Shown here: positions 10,810 through 22,582 of the stretch, in pieces | Position numbering within the stretch: the stretch's first letter is position 1 | How the letters are laid out: each line of letters opens with the position of its first letter | Assembly (NCBI GenBank): GCA_038049695.1 | Contig: CP142456.1 | Span: 77,213,422 to 77,277,421 of the forward strand | Origin: Cinnamomum chago | Lineage: Eukaryota; Streptophyta; Magnoliopsida; Laurales; Lauraceae | Direction: 5' to 3' | Length of the DNA stretch: 64,000 nt | The notes under the pieces: generated by a model | What the model saw: only the letters and a program-made list of their open reading frames with translations | Databases searched by the model: none | What the model was told of the DNA's origin: nothing | Position numbers and translations under genes: made by a program

Positions 10810-11630
10810 TTCTTAGGTGGGCCCACATCTAAAATTACTCTTTTCTCACTTTGTAAGCTTTCACATTTCGTTCTATTGTTACATTTTACATACTTAGATA
10901 AAAAAAAACTAAAGTACGGCAATTTGATGGTAAGTTAAACTTAAAAAGTAAGTAAAAATTGACTCATATATGATAAATAGGGTCGTAAATGGGTCCCCGA
11001 TTCTCCGATTACCCGAAGGTTCCGACCCGTTAGGTTCCGAGTCTGGATCCTTATTTTAGTCCCGATAAGCAAATGGCTCCGGTTTCAAATCTTTTTTTTG
11101 GAACTGATACCTAAACGGTTCTGGTTCCGGATCTACAGTGGCTCAAACCCATGGTCCCGGGACCCGACCAAATATACACTAACATAAGGTAACTTTAGTA
11201 TGTGAAAACAGAACCCTTTTTACTTTTCTACTTTTCTACATTAGGGTTTCTATTTTTCTACATCTCATACCCGGAATCAAAACCAGACCCGCCTCACAAA
11301 TGGTTCCGGTTCCGGTTTTGGTTCTCATTAATATTATTGGTTCCGGTTCCCCCTCTTAGAAAACGGTTCCAGTTTCACCCTTGACCCGTACTGAAACCGA
11401 CCCGTTTACAACCCTAATGATAAATGATACTTTTGAAATTATGAATAAGTCATCTTTAATTTGTTAGTGCATTCATTTATTAATTCAATGAAAAGAGCGA
11501 TATGCAACAGTAACAAACTATCATAGACAAATGGTGGATTGTGGGAAGGTATTAAAGATAGTGGGAGAGGGAAATTAGGAAGGTTGGCTTTTAAATATTT
11601 GAAGTTTATTCTCTATTCTCTTTCTAATAA
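10810..11630. repeat. Dispersed repeat copy A, interrupted by a hAT MITE
   Basis: Apart from the insertion at 10978-11416, this region is nearly collinear with 33145-33522. Shared landmarks in order include 'tttcttaggtgg', 'acccacatctaaaattact', 'gtacggcaatttgatggtaa', 'gcgatatgcaacagtaacaa' and 'tttgaagtttattctctatt'. The two copies are in the same orientation with only scattered substitutions. No protein is encoded. Confidence 0.88.
10978..11416. mobile_element. hAT-type MITE with 8-bp target duplication
   Basis: The 439-bp element starts TAGGGTCGTAAATGGGT and ends with the near complement ACCCGTTTACAACCCTA. It is flanked by the 8-bp duplication atgataaa (10970-10977 and 11417-11424). The interior is rich in ggttccgg/accgg words and has no transposase. 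The related repeat copy at 33145-33522 lacks the insertion and has a single atgataaa at the same place, which proves the ends. Confidence 0.92.
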
Positions 11631-12719
11631 ACTAGCGCTACAGGGCCCGTGGATAAATTAGCGCTTCAGGACTCGCGCCCAACGCGAGCCTTTAATTCAT
11701 CGAAAGAAAACCTAGTTTAAATTGAAAGTAGACACCAAACAAACAAACAAACTACATTTATTACAATTTAATTAAATATAATATTATTAAATATGTTTTC
11801 ACCTGTAGATGTTATTGTTTTTTCATTTTGACGTAGTCTTTGCATCCGTAACATTTGAGTTCAACGTTGCCTTGCAATCTTGGAAGGATTCATATCATCT
11901 TGATGTTCCATTCTTAATTATGGATAAGAGAGGAAAATGTTTGTTTCTTAGTATCATATAATAAACACCCATGCCATGTATATTGAAACAAAACTCATGC
12001 AAAACAAAAGGGGGTAATATATGATTGTTACAAATTTCATATAGAAAAATAAAGGCAGATAGAAAAAAAACTACATCAATATTTAAATACTAACCATGTA
12101 AATAAAGCGTAAAATGTCAAATATTAAAACATTAACTAATGGAACTTTTAGGAATATGTCGTGTGATTGTGACATATACATATATGTGTTCATGAGCAGA
12201 GATCTTAATAAGAAATTAGAATGGAAGAAGCATTAGGTTCAATTATTGGAGACAATCAAAGTTAGTATATGGAATGCATAGGACCTCCACTTTCCCCTTG
12301 GCCTTTTGAATCTTTTTAAACCAAGTGGAGGACACTCGGTTAATCTGGGTGGGCCGGGTACCCTCTCCTCTTATCTTCAATGTCAAAACACTAATTCCTT
12401 CTGGTATTTTTAAGTAACAGTGCTTGCCCATCATCAATTTCTCATTACTTCTATTCCTATCTTTCATAATCTTTTAAAGCTGTAATAAAAAAATAAGGGG
12501 GGATTCGGCGACGGGTCCCTGAACATTTCACTTTGTTGCTTTAGGTCCACAATCCTTTCTTATGGTGTGATAGGTCCTTTTTCCAAATTTGAAAACCTAA
12601 AATAACTAATTTACCATTTCTTTAAATCATATCCCATGATTAGTGGGAGAAGCCATTAATAATGGTCAACTACCATTAAATTAGTCACGATTAATAAAAT
12701 TTCACTAATGAGATTTTCA
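11631..12719. other. Intergenic DNA, no gene seen
   Basis: AT-rich sequence with a short palindromic GC-richer patch at 11634-11690 (agcgct..cgcgcccaacgcgag). No coding region or transposon end was recognised. Confidence 0.5.
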
Positions 12720-13095
12720 AATCAAATTCAAAAAAACACAAATAAGTTTCAAAAAACAAGAAAAAAAGTTCAAATAAATTTCTAAAAATGAAATAAATTT
12801 AAAAAACGCAAATAAAATTTAAAAAATGCAAATAAATTTCAAAAGAAAGCAAATAAATTTCAAAAAACACAATAAATTAAAAAAAGCAATAAATTTCAAA
12901 AAACACAATAAATTTAAAAAAAAGCAATAAATGTCAAAAGAACGCAAATACATTGAAAAAGACACAAATAAATTTCAAAAAATATAAATAAATTTCAAAA
13001 TATCCAAATAAATTTAAAAAAAAATATAAATAAATTTCAAAAGACTCAAATAAATTTCAAAAGAAGTAAATAAAATAAAAAATGCAAATACTTGA
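12720..13095. repeat. AT-rich minisatellite (aaataaatttcaaaa type)
   Basis: More than a dozen degenerate copies of a 15-25-bp unit of the form caaataaatttcaaaaaac run head to tail. A related but distinct array continues at 13500-13940, and the two are separated by the reverse-transcriptase fragment at 13130-13440. Confidence 0.85.
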
Positions 13096-13129
13096 ACCAC
13101 GCATTCTTATTCATAACTCTCCTCAAATT

Positions 13130-13440
13130 TTGCTTCTCCCGAGAAATGGTAAACTGGATCAAAGCATTATCAACGGGCCTTGGATTTCCCCATCAACGGT
13201 AGACCGTCAGATTTCTTCAAGGCGAGTCGTGTACTTAGGCAAGGATGCCCGCTGTCCCCTATTTGTTCAGTCTTATCGCAGAATCTATCATCAAGTATTT
13301 GAACCAGGGTATAAGCCTAGGCCAATCAACAGGTGTGAAACTCGCCCCAAATGATCAAGCAATTAACCACGGACAGTATGCGGATGACATCATTCTCATG
13401 GCGGAAGCGAGCGAGTATGAGGCTAGGTTCTTTAGGGTAT
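13130..13440 (+). pseudogene. L1-type reverse transcriptase fragment
   Basis: The conserved core of a LINE reverse transcriptase can be read with one frameshift. The first frame has FPINGRPSDFFKASRVLRQGCPLSP (13180-13259) and the next frame has YLFSLIAESIIKYLNQG and then the catalytic QYADDIILMAEA (to about 13417). The shift falls near 13256-13262. It is isolated inside an AT-rich minisatellite, with no endonuclease, tail or target duplication visible. It is therefore a scrap, not an element. Confidence 0.75.
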
Positions 13441-13499
13441 AAACCTTTTATGTGAAGCGGTAAAAATCAATAAGAAAGAGCAATTTATCCCAACACAGA

Positions 13500-13940
13500 G
13501 AAATTCAAAAAAATAAAAATACATTTGCCAAAACTAAGATAACCCCAGTTTCCAAATTAGCGAACAGTGTGGCAAAAAACTCAAGTCTTTTTGTCAAAAA
13601 CTCAGTTAAATTATTTCAAAAAAATACAAATAAAATTCAAAAGGCACAAATAAATCTGCCAAAAATTCATATAGATTTGTTTATAATTCAGATAGATTTG
13701 TTCCAAACTTCAGATAAATAGCCTAAAACTCGGATAGATTTGGTCAGAACTCAAGTAAATTTGTCCATAACTCAGATAAATTTGTTCCAGAAGTCAGATA
13801 AATAGCCAAAAACTCAGACAGATTTGTCCAGAACTAAGATAAATTTATCTAGAACTCAGATAAATTTGTTCCAGAAGTCAGATAAATAGCCAAAACTCAA
13901 TCAGATTTGTCCAGAACTTAGATTAATTTGACTGGAACGG
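13500..13940. repeat. AT-rich minisatellite (actcagataaatttgt type)
   Basis: Degenerate tandem units of the form cagataaatttgtccagaact, alternating with 'gttccagaagtcagataaatagcc', fill this stretch. A 60-70-bp higher unit (two short units plus a variant) is visible around 13740-13930. No coding is supported. Confidence 0.8.
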
Positions 13941-14009
13941 GGATGGACTTCTGGAACGGGTCAGGTCAAACCTGACCTAGAACCAACCCGGAACTGCTGC
14001 AGATCCTAG

Positions 14010-14460
14010 GCCCACTTTCTTCTTCTTCTTCGTTCTGGAATGTGAAGCACAAAAGCAAACTTTCATTCGCCTTCTTCCTCGATTCCAGCGATGGCATAGC
14101 ACGACGTCCAGTGGTGATCCCCCTTCTCCGGCAACACGTAGGAACGACAGTGGCACAGGACATCCGATGATGGCGCAGAAGATCGTCTTCTTCTTCGTTT
14201 CGTGTTCTGCAAGTCTTCTTCTTCTTCGTTTTCTTGGTCGTCTTCTGCTTCTTCTTTGCACGTGTCTTCTTCTTCTTCTACTTCTTCTTTGCAGGGGTTT
14301 TCTTCTTTTTCTTTTTCATCTTCTTTGCAGGGGTCGTCTTCTTCGTTGTAGGGGTCTTTTTCTTCTTCTTCTTCTTCGTTGCAGGGGTCTTCTTCTTCAG
14401 ATATCGATCTCAACTTTTGAGATCCAATCCGTCAATATCCATGTCCGGTTTGAAGTAATG
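14010..14460. repeat. (CTT)n-rich low-complexity tract
   Basis: The + strand is dominated by cttctt triplets mixed with a repeated 'gcaggggtcttcttctt' word. Read on the minus strand it gives long Glu/Lys-rich frames with GAG/GAA repeats. This is composition, not evidence of a gene, and no recognisable domain or flanking exon was found. Confidence 0.75.
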
Positions 14461-14740
14461 AGGGGGAGAATGGAAAATTTGAAATTTGAAATTTCAAAAT
14501 TAGATGCCTAAATAGTTGGAAGAAGGCAAATTAGTCATGTAAATTGTATTCAGGGAACTCTGGCTGCAAACAGTCTAACTGCTTAGACCAAAGCCCTTAA
14601 AAAGAATTCACATGGACTAGAGGCTGGACATATTCAATTCTAGGGACCTTTCGCTAATTATCTAAAAAATAAGAACACCTTCCTTCATAAATGACACCTT
14701 AATATGGACAAGCCATAAAACAATCTCAATTGCCCCATTT

Positions 14741-16398
14741 TTTTTGCTAAAAGGCAATTGTATTAGAGGAGGGAGAAGAAAAAAGAAAGGCTAAAAGCCC
14801 CCAGGATAACATCCAAAGATTACAAAAGAGAGAACAAAAACAAAAGACCATTCCAGCAAACTAACAGGGCTGAGGGAATGGAAAGGAACCTGTAGAACTC
14901 AAGGATTGATCTGCCTGAGAAAGGTTTGACCAGCTTTCTTAGAGAAGAAGAGATGAGCTCATCAAGGAGGATTTTGGCCTTCATCTGAGAGACATTGGAA
15001 TTTCTGAATAGGAGATCATTTCTACATTTCCATATGATGTAAATTGTGGAAAAGAAAATTGCAGCAGCCCCCTGAGTCGCCGGCTTGTCACAGTTGGCAG
15101 AGAGATGATGCCAGATCCACGTGGGGGAAGGATGGAGGTTGAAAGTAACACCAGCACCTTAAAGAGTCCAAGACCAAATGGCAGCAGCAAATTGACAGTG
15201 GAAGAAGAGGTGGAGAACAGATTCCATGTTGGACTTGCAGAGACAACAGCGATTGGCAATGCTGAAACCAACAGACTGAAGCCAATCCAGAGTAGGGGTT
15301 TTGTAGTGCATGAGTCTCCATGCAAAGAAGGAGATTCTGGGAGGCAACAAGGAGTTCCATATGAGAGGCATCCAAGCAGCTTTCAAATCTCTGTAACGAA
15401 GGAGATCCCAAGCTTCTTTGAACTGAAGATCCTTACCAGGGTGGGATTTCCAGCTAATGAGGTCAGCAGAATCCTGATGGAGGGCTAAGTCCTGAAGCTT
15501 CAGTCTGAGAAGCTCAGCCGAATCCGGGGGGATATTATCTGGGATCACCCATCTATCAGCTAGAAAGAGAGAGTTGATTCTCTGATTGAGAGGGAAAGAG
15601 AAGGAGGGGAACATGGAGGCCAGGCTATAGTCCTCAGCCCAGCTATCGTACCAAATATCAACGAGAGAGCCATCACCAACGATCCATCTAGAGCCAGAGT
15701 GGATAAAGTGGGCCGCCTGCCTGATTTGGCGCCAGATACACGAACCAGTTCTAAGGGTAGTTGGACTCCAGAGAGAGGACTTGTGGAAGTACTTACTTCT
15801 CATCCAATTCGCCCAGAGGGATTGAGAAAAGGCAGCCTGCCATCCAAGCTTAATAAAAGAGGCCTTGTTCTGCTCATGAAGACGTCTGATGCCCAAACCA
15901 CCTTCATCAGTGGGGAGACAGAACACCTACCAACGGAAGTAGTGCCTTTTGGGATGAGAAAGATCTGCTGACCACAAGAAATGCTTCATCAAACGGTCCA
16001 AGTGATTTATCACAGATTTAGGAACAGGGAGGACCAAAGCAATGTGGGTAGCAAGGCTGCCCAGCACATGTCTGATTAGAACTCTGCGACCAGCAAGGGA
16101 TAGGAGCTTAGATTTCCAGCCCACTCGCTTGGAGATGAATCTGTCAATCAGCTGGTTGAAATGATGCTTCTTAGGCGTGCGAAGAACTAGAGGGGCGCCA
16201 AGGTACATCGAGGAAAGTGGAGAATCGTGGAGGTTTGTCAACTCCTGAATCTGTCTCCTTTTTCTAGCGGAGCATTTACCAAGGAAGAGCTTGCTTTTCC
16301 TTAAGTTAATAACTTGCCCAGAGCAGCATTGGTAGGAGCTTAAGACTAGATTAAGAGCTGTCAAACTAGGTTTGTAACCTCTGAGGAATAGAAGAATA
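14741..16398 (-). mobile_element. 5'-truncated L1-type LINE (C-terminal RT plus zf-RVT)
   Basis: A 15-bp target duplication, tcaattgccccattt, flanks the insertion (14726-14740 and 16399-16413). The minus strand carries the C-terminal third of L1 ORF2. Positions 16364-15927 hold the post-YADD region (ending RRVLIRHVLGSLATHIAL..MKHFLW), and 15926-15159 hold GGLGIRRLHEQNKASFIKL, then the zinc-binding zf-RVT segment CCLCKSNMESVLHLFFHC. One in-frame stop lies between the two blocks (15927-15929) and another ends the frame at 15159. The 3' end on the minus strand is '..ttttagcaaaaa', like the L1 at 9072-9628, so both belong to one family or close sister families. Confidence 0.9.
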
Positions 16399-16413
16399 TC
16401 AATTGCCCCATTT

Positions 16414-18626
16414 AGTCAAGTCTATTCATGAGATAAGGAAATACATTCATCAATAATAGCCAATCTCTTGCATCATGGACCAAATTTGTGAAAGCATTTC
16501 AAAATGAAGGCATGTGAATGTATGGCCAAACTACTTTCCCTATTTTAGTCCTACAGAGCTGAATGCACATGGTGGATGCCTTATAATATTGTTGAACCAA
16601 GTGATTTAATCTGAATGAGTCCAATTGAATTGAAAGGTAAGTAACAGACCAACTTCAATCAGATTGTTCCATTTTCTTTAGTCCTAACCACATGTTTCTT
16701 ATGATGATTTGTTAATGTTTTAACTTTTTCTAAACTGTTTATTTCTCTTTTCATTGTCTCCATAGGTAATCAAGAAAAAAGGAAAAAAAAATGAATGAAT
16801 GAATGTAAAAAAAAAACATAAAAAAAAAATAAATAAATACCGGCCTATTCATCAAAATATAATAATAAAAATAGAACTACATGAAAAAATAAATAATATT
16901 AATAAAAAAAGGAATGAATGTAAAAAACATAAATCTAAATAAATCGGCATGTTCGCCAAAATATAATAATAAAAATAAAACTACATGCATGCCCACCCCT
17001 TTCAGCATGCAGTTCCAAGCATCTCTGATTCATTCTTACCATCTGGAAGCCAGTATTTCATTGTAGAGCCAATATAGAGAACCCACTCCATGTTGTGATT
17101 TTATTATGAGCTTTGAAGTGGGTCCGGTTTTCGCTGGGCGCACCCCACTGTCAGTACCACTCCTTCCACTTATTGGTGTAAGAACAATCAATTGAGGGAT
17201 CCAGATTAGTCAATATTCTAGGCTTCCATAAAAAGTAGAAGGCATCAATCTTTTGGATTTTAATCAAACGGTGAAAAATAGTTAGATGGCTTGATCCCGT
17301 ATTCACCATGAGAATAGAGAATAAGCTGAAGGTATCAATCTTATGAATTTTATTCATAAGGAGATCTTTTCATGTATCTTGCCCCCGTGCTTAACCCGGG
17401 GCAAAAAGTAAGATATTACATTTTTAACTTATTAGATATCAAAATTAATTATAAACATATAAGAATACATTCATACATATTTATATAAAAACAGTCATCT
17501 TCAATCATAAATACAAGTGTTATCATCACATAGGCGAATGGTCATTTCAATCTTTCCGCACAAATTTCTTCTCTACCCCTTTGAAGTAGCACCAATACCA
17601 TTTTAGAAACGATCAAACCGTTTTTTAGCTCTAGATTTAAAAATATATATATATAAACATCTTAACTTTAAAAGCCATAAATTATGAGACTTTAAAGCCA
17701 TAGGCTAGTGTTATTTGATTCCAGTAATAATTGACCTACCTTGGAGTAATATACATATCTCTTAATTATGGGTCCATGTGGGCCCACAGAAGTGTAATTA
17801 TGGTGGGGCAAACCTTGGGTCATTTGTCTATATAATCATATCAGAAAACTATAAGATTCAATAAAAATAAAAAAAACTCCAACCTCAAAACATTTTTATC
17901 ACAAGCCCATCTATGAGGTGGTCTACCAGAAGGTCAGGTCTGATTTTCGTTCACGTGTGACAATCTCTGAATAAAGTAGAGCTCTATTTGGAAACTAAAA
18001 GAAAATCATATTTTTAATGAAAATTTTATCAGCGTAAATTGTTGAAAGGTGGGCCCCAAATATTAAAATAAGAAGATGACAATCTTGAGAGAATGGAAAA
18101 TTAATGGTGTTGAGAGAGAGAGAGAGAGAATAATTCATAATCCATATTGACATAGAAAACTAATATCTATGTATAATCTATGAGTGGGTCCCACTGTAGA
18201 AATAAGTTAAATATTTTGGGCCCATGCACTAATTGATTTTCATCCATTAAGAAACCAGACAATGGCCAATAGGCTTGCCTCCCTCCATCAGTGGGGCCCA
18301 CTCTTAGAAAAAAGGGGTTAAGAGAAGGCCATTGAGATTTCATCCAATACTGGAGTCCAATCTTGAAATATATTTAATACGAACTAGTGCCCACTACTGG
18401 ATCCATCCATTTAGGGAAAGCAACTGAAAGGAGAGTAAAAGAGCAACAATTTGGATTTCAATCATCGATAGGGCAAACAAACAAACCGACTATAAAGATT
18501 TTCTTATAATTTGGATAATAGCAAGAAATAGGACTTAAATTTAAACGTTCATACAAATATCTTATGAGAGGTTTTAGGAGAGAAATAGTTGCCCTCTTTG
18601 AAAAGAGAGACTTTTTAGGGATGAAT
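16414..18626. other. Intergenic DNA, no gene seen
   Basis: No gene is supported. An AT-rich segment is duplicated in tandem (about 16788-16885 and 16912-16985, sharing 'aaaatataataataaaaata' and 'actacatg'). A (GA)n run lies at 18111-18129. The piece near 17345-17400 is shared with 10760-10800. Positions 18590-18626 resemble the flank at 25980-26000, consistent with one target split by the next element. Confidence 0.5.
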
Positions 18627-19729
18627 GTGGCAACCATGGTTCAAAATCTCAATCTCGGTCGCGGTATCGGCCGGGCCGAAAAACTAATATGATATCGATA
18701 TCGGTCGCGGATATCGGTCCGTCGCGATCATCGCAGTATGAATTTTTTTAATCCAAAAAAACAGGCAAAAATATCCAGAAAATCCAGAATATTAGAAAAT
18801 GCTGGAAAACAATATTTGTTTCCATTAATAACAACAATAAATCAAAGTCTCGGTCACCTTAAGTTATGAGTCCTATCTGTGTCACAGTTCACTGTCTTTT
18901 CCAGTATTTCATATAATGCAAACATTATTGATGCTCATGATCAATTTATTAGTGTCAAATATAAAAAAAATAAAGATAACATATCAATCATCATTTAATA
19001 CTAACTTAATCATCAAATAAAGTTGTAAAATCATTTTCAAAATCCTAAATATATAGATCTAACATGAAAGTATTAGATCAATCATTTACGCATCATACAA
19101 TGATCATGAATCATTAAAACAACATATTTATGATGAAATCTCCAAAAAATGATATATTATAATTCAAATATTAAAAAATCTGAAAATAAAATACTTAAAA
19201 TAAAAATCTAAATCATGTTTATGACTATGAGTAGATGTAGATCTATCATCTACACACTATTAATAAGCCTTTGATATCACAACTATCCTAACAAGTAACA
19301 ACAATTAATTTTTGGAATTTTTTTTAATAAAATCATTTTCAAAATCCTAATTATATAGATCTAACATGAAAGTATCACTACAACAATTTACACTTTTACC
19401 GGCGTTTTTTCCCGGCGCAATCATTAAACGCCGGGAAAAGTATAATTTTTACCGGCGAAAAAGCTCATTTCGCCGGGAAAAGATAGAGTTTTCCCGGCGA
19501 CAATTTTTCATCGGCAAAGGTTCTATTTTTCCCGGCGATTTATTTTTTTCGCCGGCAAAGGTCCTATTTTTTCCGGCGATTTGTTTTTTTCGCCGGCAAA
19601 GGTGAATCTTTCACCGGCAATCCAAATAATTCGCCGGCAATTTCACCCGATGCCCGATGTATTTTTCCCAGGACATTTTTAAAAACATTTTTACCGGCGC
19701 ACTATTTGCGCCGGGATTGTTATTACTAA

Positions 19730-20263
19730 TGCCCAGAGCCCCAAACAAAATTCTCAATCCCTCATCTCTCTCTGACCCTCTCTCGCCCGCCATCCCCTGC
19801 GTCTCCGATCCTTCCATCTCCTTCTCCCTCACGACCTCAACCCTCTCCTCCATCTCCCAGGCGCAGAACCCCCCTCTCCTCCATCTCGATCACCCTAATC
19901 CCATCTCAAAAACCCCCCATCTCCATCTCCATCTCCATCTTCTTCCTCCCCATCGCACCATTCCTCTCTCACGCCTCACCCTCTCCACGCCTCCCCTGTG
20001 TATCAAGCATCTCCATCGCCCATCTCACAGTATCCCCTGCGCATCAAACATCTCCATCTCCCATCTCGGTCTCTCCTCTATCCCCATCACCTGAGGCCGA
20101 TCCCTGCCATTCATCAGAAGACCACCACATCCCTCGCCTCTGAGTCTCTCTTGTCTCCCTCTGCATCTCTCTCGGTGTACCACCTCCTCTGTTATTTTCT
20201 CTCCGGCATCTTGTTTGGTTCAGAGAAATAGAGAGAAGCAATGGCGACGAACCTGGTTACATT
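19730..20263 (+). other. CT-rich leader and first exon candidate inside the CACTA element
   Basis: A 500-bp stretch rich in ctccatctc words ends in an ATG (20240) that reads MATNLVTFQK before a donor-like gtataa. It looks like a captured promoter or 5' untranslated region plus a short first exon. The composition differs sharply from the AT-rich flanks. The source gene is not recognised. A further exon-like piece at about 20406-20518 reads YPYRVIEITPPPKNLGIRCF and ends at a gtaagc donor, but a stop lies upstream in that frame. Confidence 0.45.
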
Positions 20264-20689
20264 TCAGAAGGTATAAAGGCAAATTGATCTTTGAATGAAT
20301 GAAGTTTTTTTTTTCTTTCCGTCTTTCTTCTTTCAATCTTTCTGTGGTTGTCTTTCTTTCTAACCTTGATCTTAATGTTTAATTTTTCCATGGATCTGGG
20401 CTTCAGATTTTCTGTAAGAAGAGAGATAGAGAGAGAGAGAAAGCGATCGTTACCCCTACAGAGTCATTGAAATCACGCCTCCACCCAAAAACCTCGGCAT
20501 TCGCTGCTTCCCCTCTGTAAGCCAATTTCTTATTACTCCTTTTTTGGGGTTTTCAACTGCATTGGTTTAGAAACTCGATTTTGGTCTATACACGAAACGT
20601 TTTTTTTTTTTTTAATTAGTTCGAAATGTCGATTTTGATCTATATGCGAACTGGGTTTCTTGATATTGGTAAATCAAGTGAGATATGAT

Positions 20690-20931
20690 ATGCAGAGGGG
20701 AGTGAAATCTACAAAATGTCAATACCCAACAATAAAGTTTGCATTTATAGTTGGGAAAGGAAAGTTGTGTCAAAGGGGTGCTGCTAGAATTGGAAGATGG
20801 AAGGATGGCTGTATCTCATTCGGTCCAATCGTTTTGGATTGCAATACTCGCAGAAGTGTTATTTCGTTCTGGAAGATAATTGCCTCAATTGCTTCAAATC
20901 GGTGCCCATCTCCAAGAAAGAGGTATTAGTT
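20690..20931 (+). other. Unrecognised open segment in the CACTA element
   Basis: An open frame (20660-20929) reads through QRGVKSTKCQYPTIKFAF and GAARIGRWKDGCISF. It lies between the other captured exon pieces and on the same strand. I do not recognise the protein. It could be a captured exon of unknown origin or chance. Confidence 0.3.
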
Positions 20932-21605
20932 TAAGAGATCATTTGAAATTTGAATCAACGGGCTATTTGTTTCTCTCTGTTTTTCCTTTTTTTTTCTATT
21001 ATGTATGGTGCTTGATGATATGAAATAATCCCATTTTTCAAGTTATGTTGATATGAAATAATGCCATTGTTCAAGTTGTTCTTTGAAATTTACGGTTTTT
21101 GTGCTAACCCATGCCGCTGATGAGGAAATATTAGGTTTATGTGATAACCCATCTTTTTTTCTGAAAGGCAGAGTGAGTGCAACTGTCTGTTTTTTTTTTT
21201 TTTTTTTTAACCTCTAGTTTGATTGAGTTTTGGTTAGTTTTATATTGACATTCTAATTCTAGGCTTTGGATTTCCCTCCTCAGCTTCTTCTTATTATTTA
21301 TGCTCCCTTAATTTTAAAGTGATAGGAAAAGGCAGATCTTTGAGCTGCTATGTGTGAGGATTGATAAGAATGCGCCATGTTCAAAAAAGTTAATTCACTT
21401 TCGAGCTAGAATAATACTTGGAAGCATTCTATATATTTTCTTAAATCCATTTGTTTGGATCTTGGTTCTTTGGAATAACAGGTTCTGGTGGGAGTTTTTT
21501 TTTTAAATCAAATTTATCGTCACATAAAAGATTGAATTTCAAGCTATATTTTATTGACTGGTGTATGTGAACAATGAACATTAGTTCACATATGCAACAA
21601 AGCAG

Positions 21606-21749
21606 AAATTTATTGACAACTTCATGAATGACTGGAAAGTGCTACTTGGCCGAAACCATGTGATTAAGAAATTTGAGCTCTGTGATTTTACCCCAATCTA
21701 TGAGTGGCATGAGAGGGAGAAGGAAAAGAAAAAGCAAATGAGCACCGAG
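21606..21749 (+). pseudogene. Captured exon of DNA topoisomerase I
   Basis: An exactly 48-codon exon, bounded by an acceptor (..gcag) and a donor (gtaaat), reads NDWKVLLGRNHVIKKF, then CDFTPIYEWHEREKEKKKQM and STE. This matches the core entry region of eukaryotic type IB topoisomerase I (family consensus: NDW-LLG-NH-I, DFTPIYEWH--EKEKKK). The rest of the enzyme, including the catalytic Tyr domain, is absent from the element. It is a single captured exon, not a gene. Confidence 0.85.
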
Positions 21750-22474
21750 GTAAATCAAGGTTTCCTTTCATTGATTTTAGATTAGAGTAAAACAGTGAGC
21801 TGTACAGTGTAAATTGATACATATGGAACTGGTGTATGTGAACAATGAACATTAGTTTAATGATATTGACTTGTTTTATGTCTTAGTGAAAAATAGATGT
21901 TTGTCTATGATACCTGGATACTTCAAAATTGGGAACGTATCCATATCATGTTGTCTCCCATACTTAAGATTTACATGTTAAATTTATGCCTAATAGCATC
22001 CATTGGAGTATCTTGTCTTTTGATAGGTAATATTAATAGAGATTTTGATTGAATTCTGAATTTTGGTAGGTACTACATTTTTTATATCTCTTACTTCCTC
22101 CAAGTATATCTGATATCTCTTACTTCCTGTTTTGGGAGCATATAAAATTCTCCAAGTTTCCAGGGTTTTAATTCCACTGGTAGAATTCCTAAGAAGAATG
22201 TTCTCTGCTTCTAAATTGGCACAAACTCAGGCAACATAAGGGATGGTTGCAACACTTCATTTGAATTCAGTACAAGTCTCTGTGGATGCAAGTTGCTGGT
22301 TTGGCTGTCACATTCGAAATCATATGTAGTTTAATTTCCAGAATCTTTTGATGCTCTTGCATCCAATCCTTGATTTAGGATTGTACAATTCATTTTTATT
22401 GATTAGTCTTACCTTTAGATGAGGCTATGCTGATTAGTCTCACTAGTTTTTGCTGTTGTTTCTTTTGTCCTCAG

Positions 22475-22582
22475 ATGGTGCTTGTTGAGTAGCCGTGCTG
22501 CGGTGGGATGATGCTCTAAAGGCATACACTGCAAAAGCATCTCAGGCACCAAGCCCACACCTTGTTTTGGATGCTACGCTAG
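22475..22582 (+). pseudogene. Captured exon of TOR kinase (FAT domain)
   Basis: The exon-like piece between a ctcag acceptor and a gtctgt donor reads RWDDALKAYTAKASQ, then PHLVLDATLG. This matches the FAT-domain segment of plant target-of-rapamycin kinase just before the GRMRCL motif; the animal counterpart has WEDALVAYDKK. An in-frame TGA lies just upstream within the piece (22487-22489), so it is broken. The rest of the kinase is absent. Confidence 0.78.

Noticed and set aside
13977-14511. Glu-rich or Leu-rich proteins on either strand of the CTT tract
   Set aside because: Long frames follow from the triplet repeat. No recognisable domain, no neighbouring exons.
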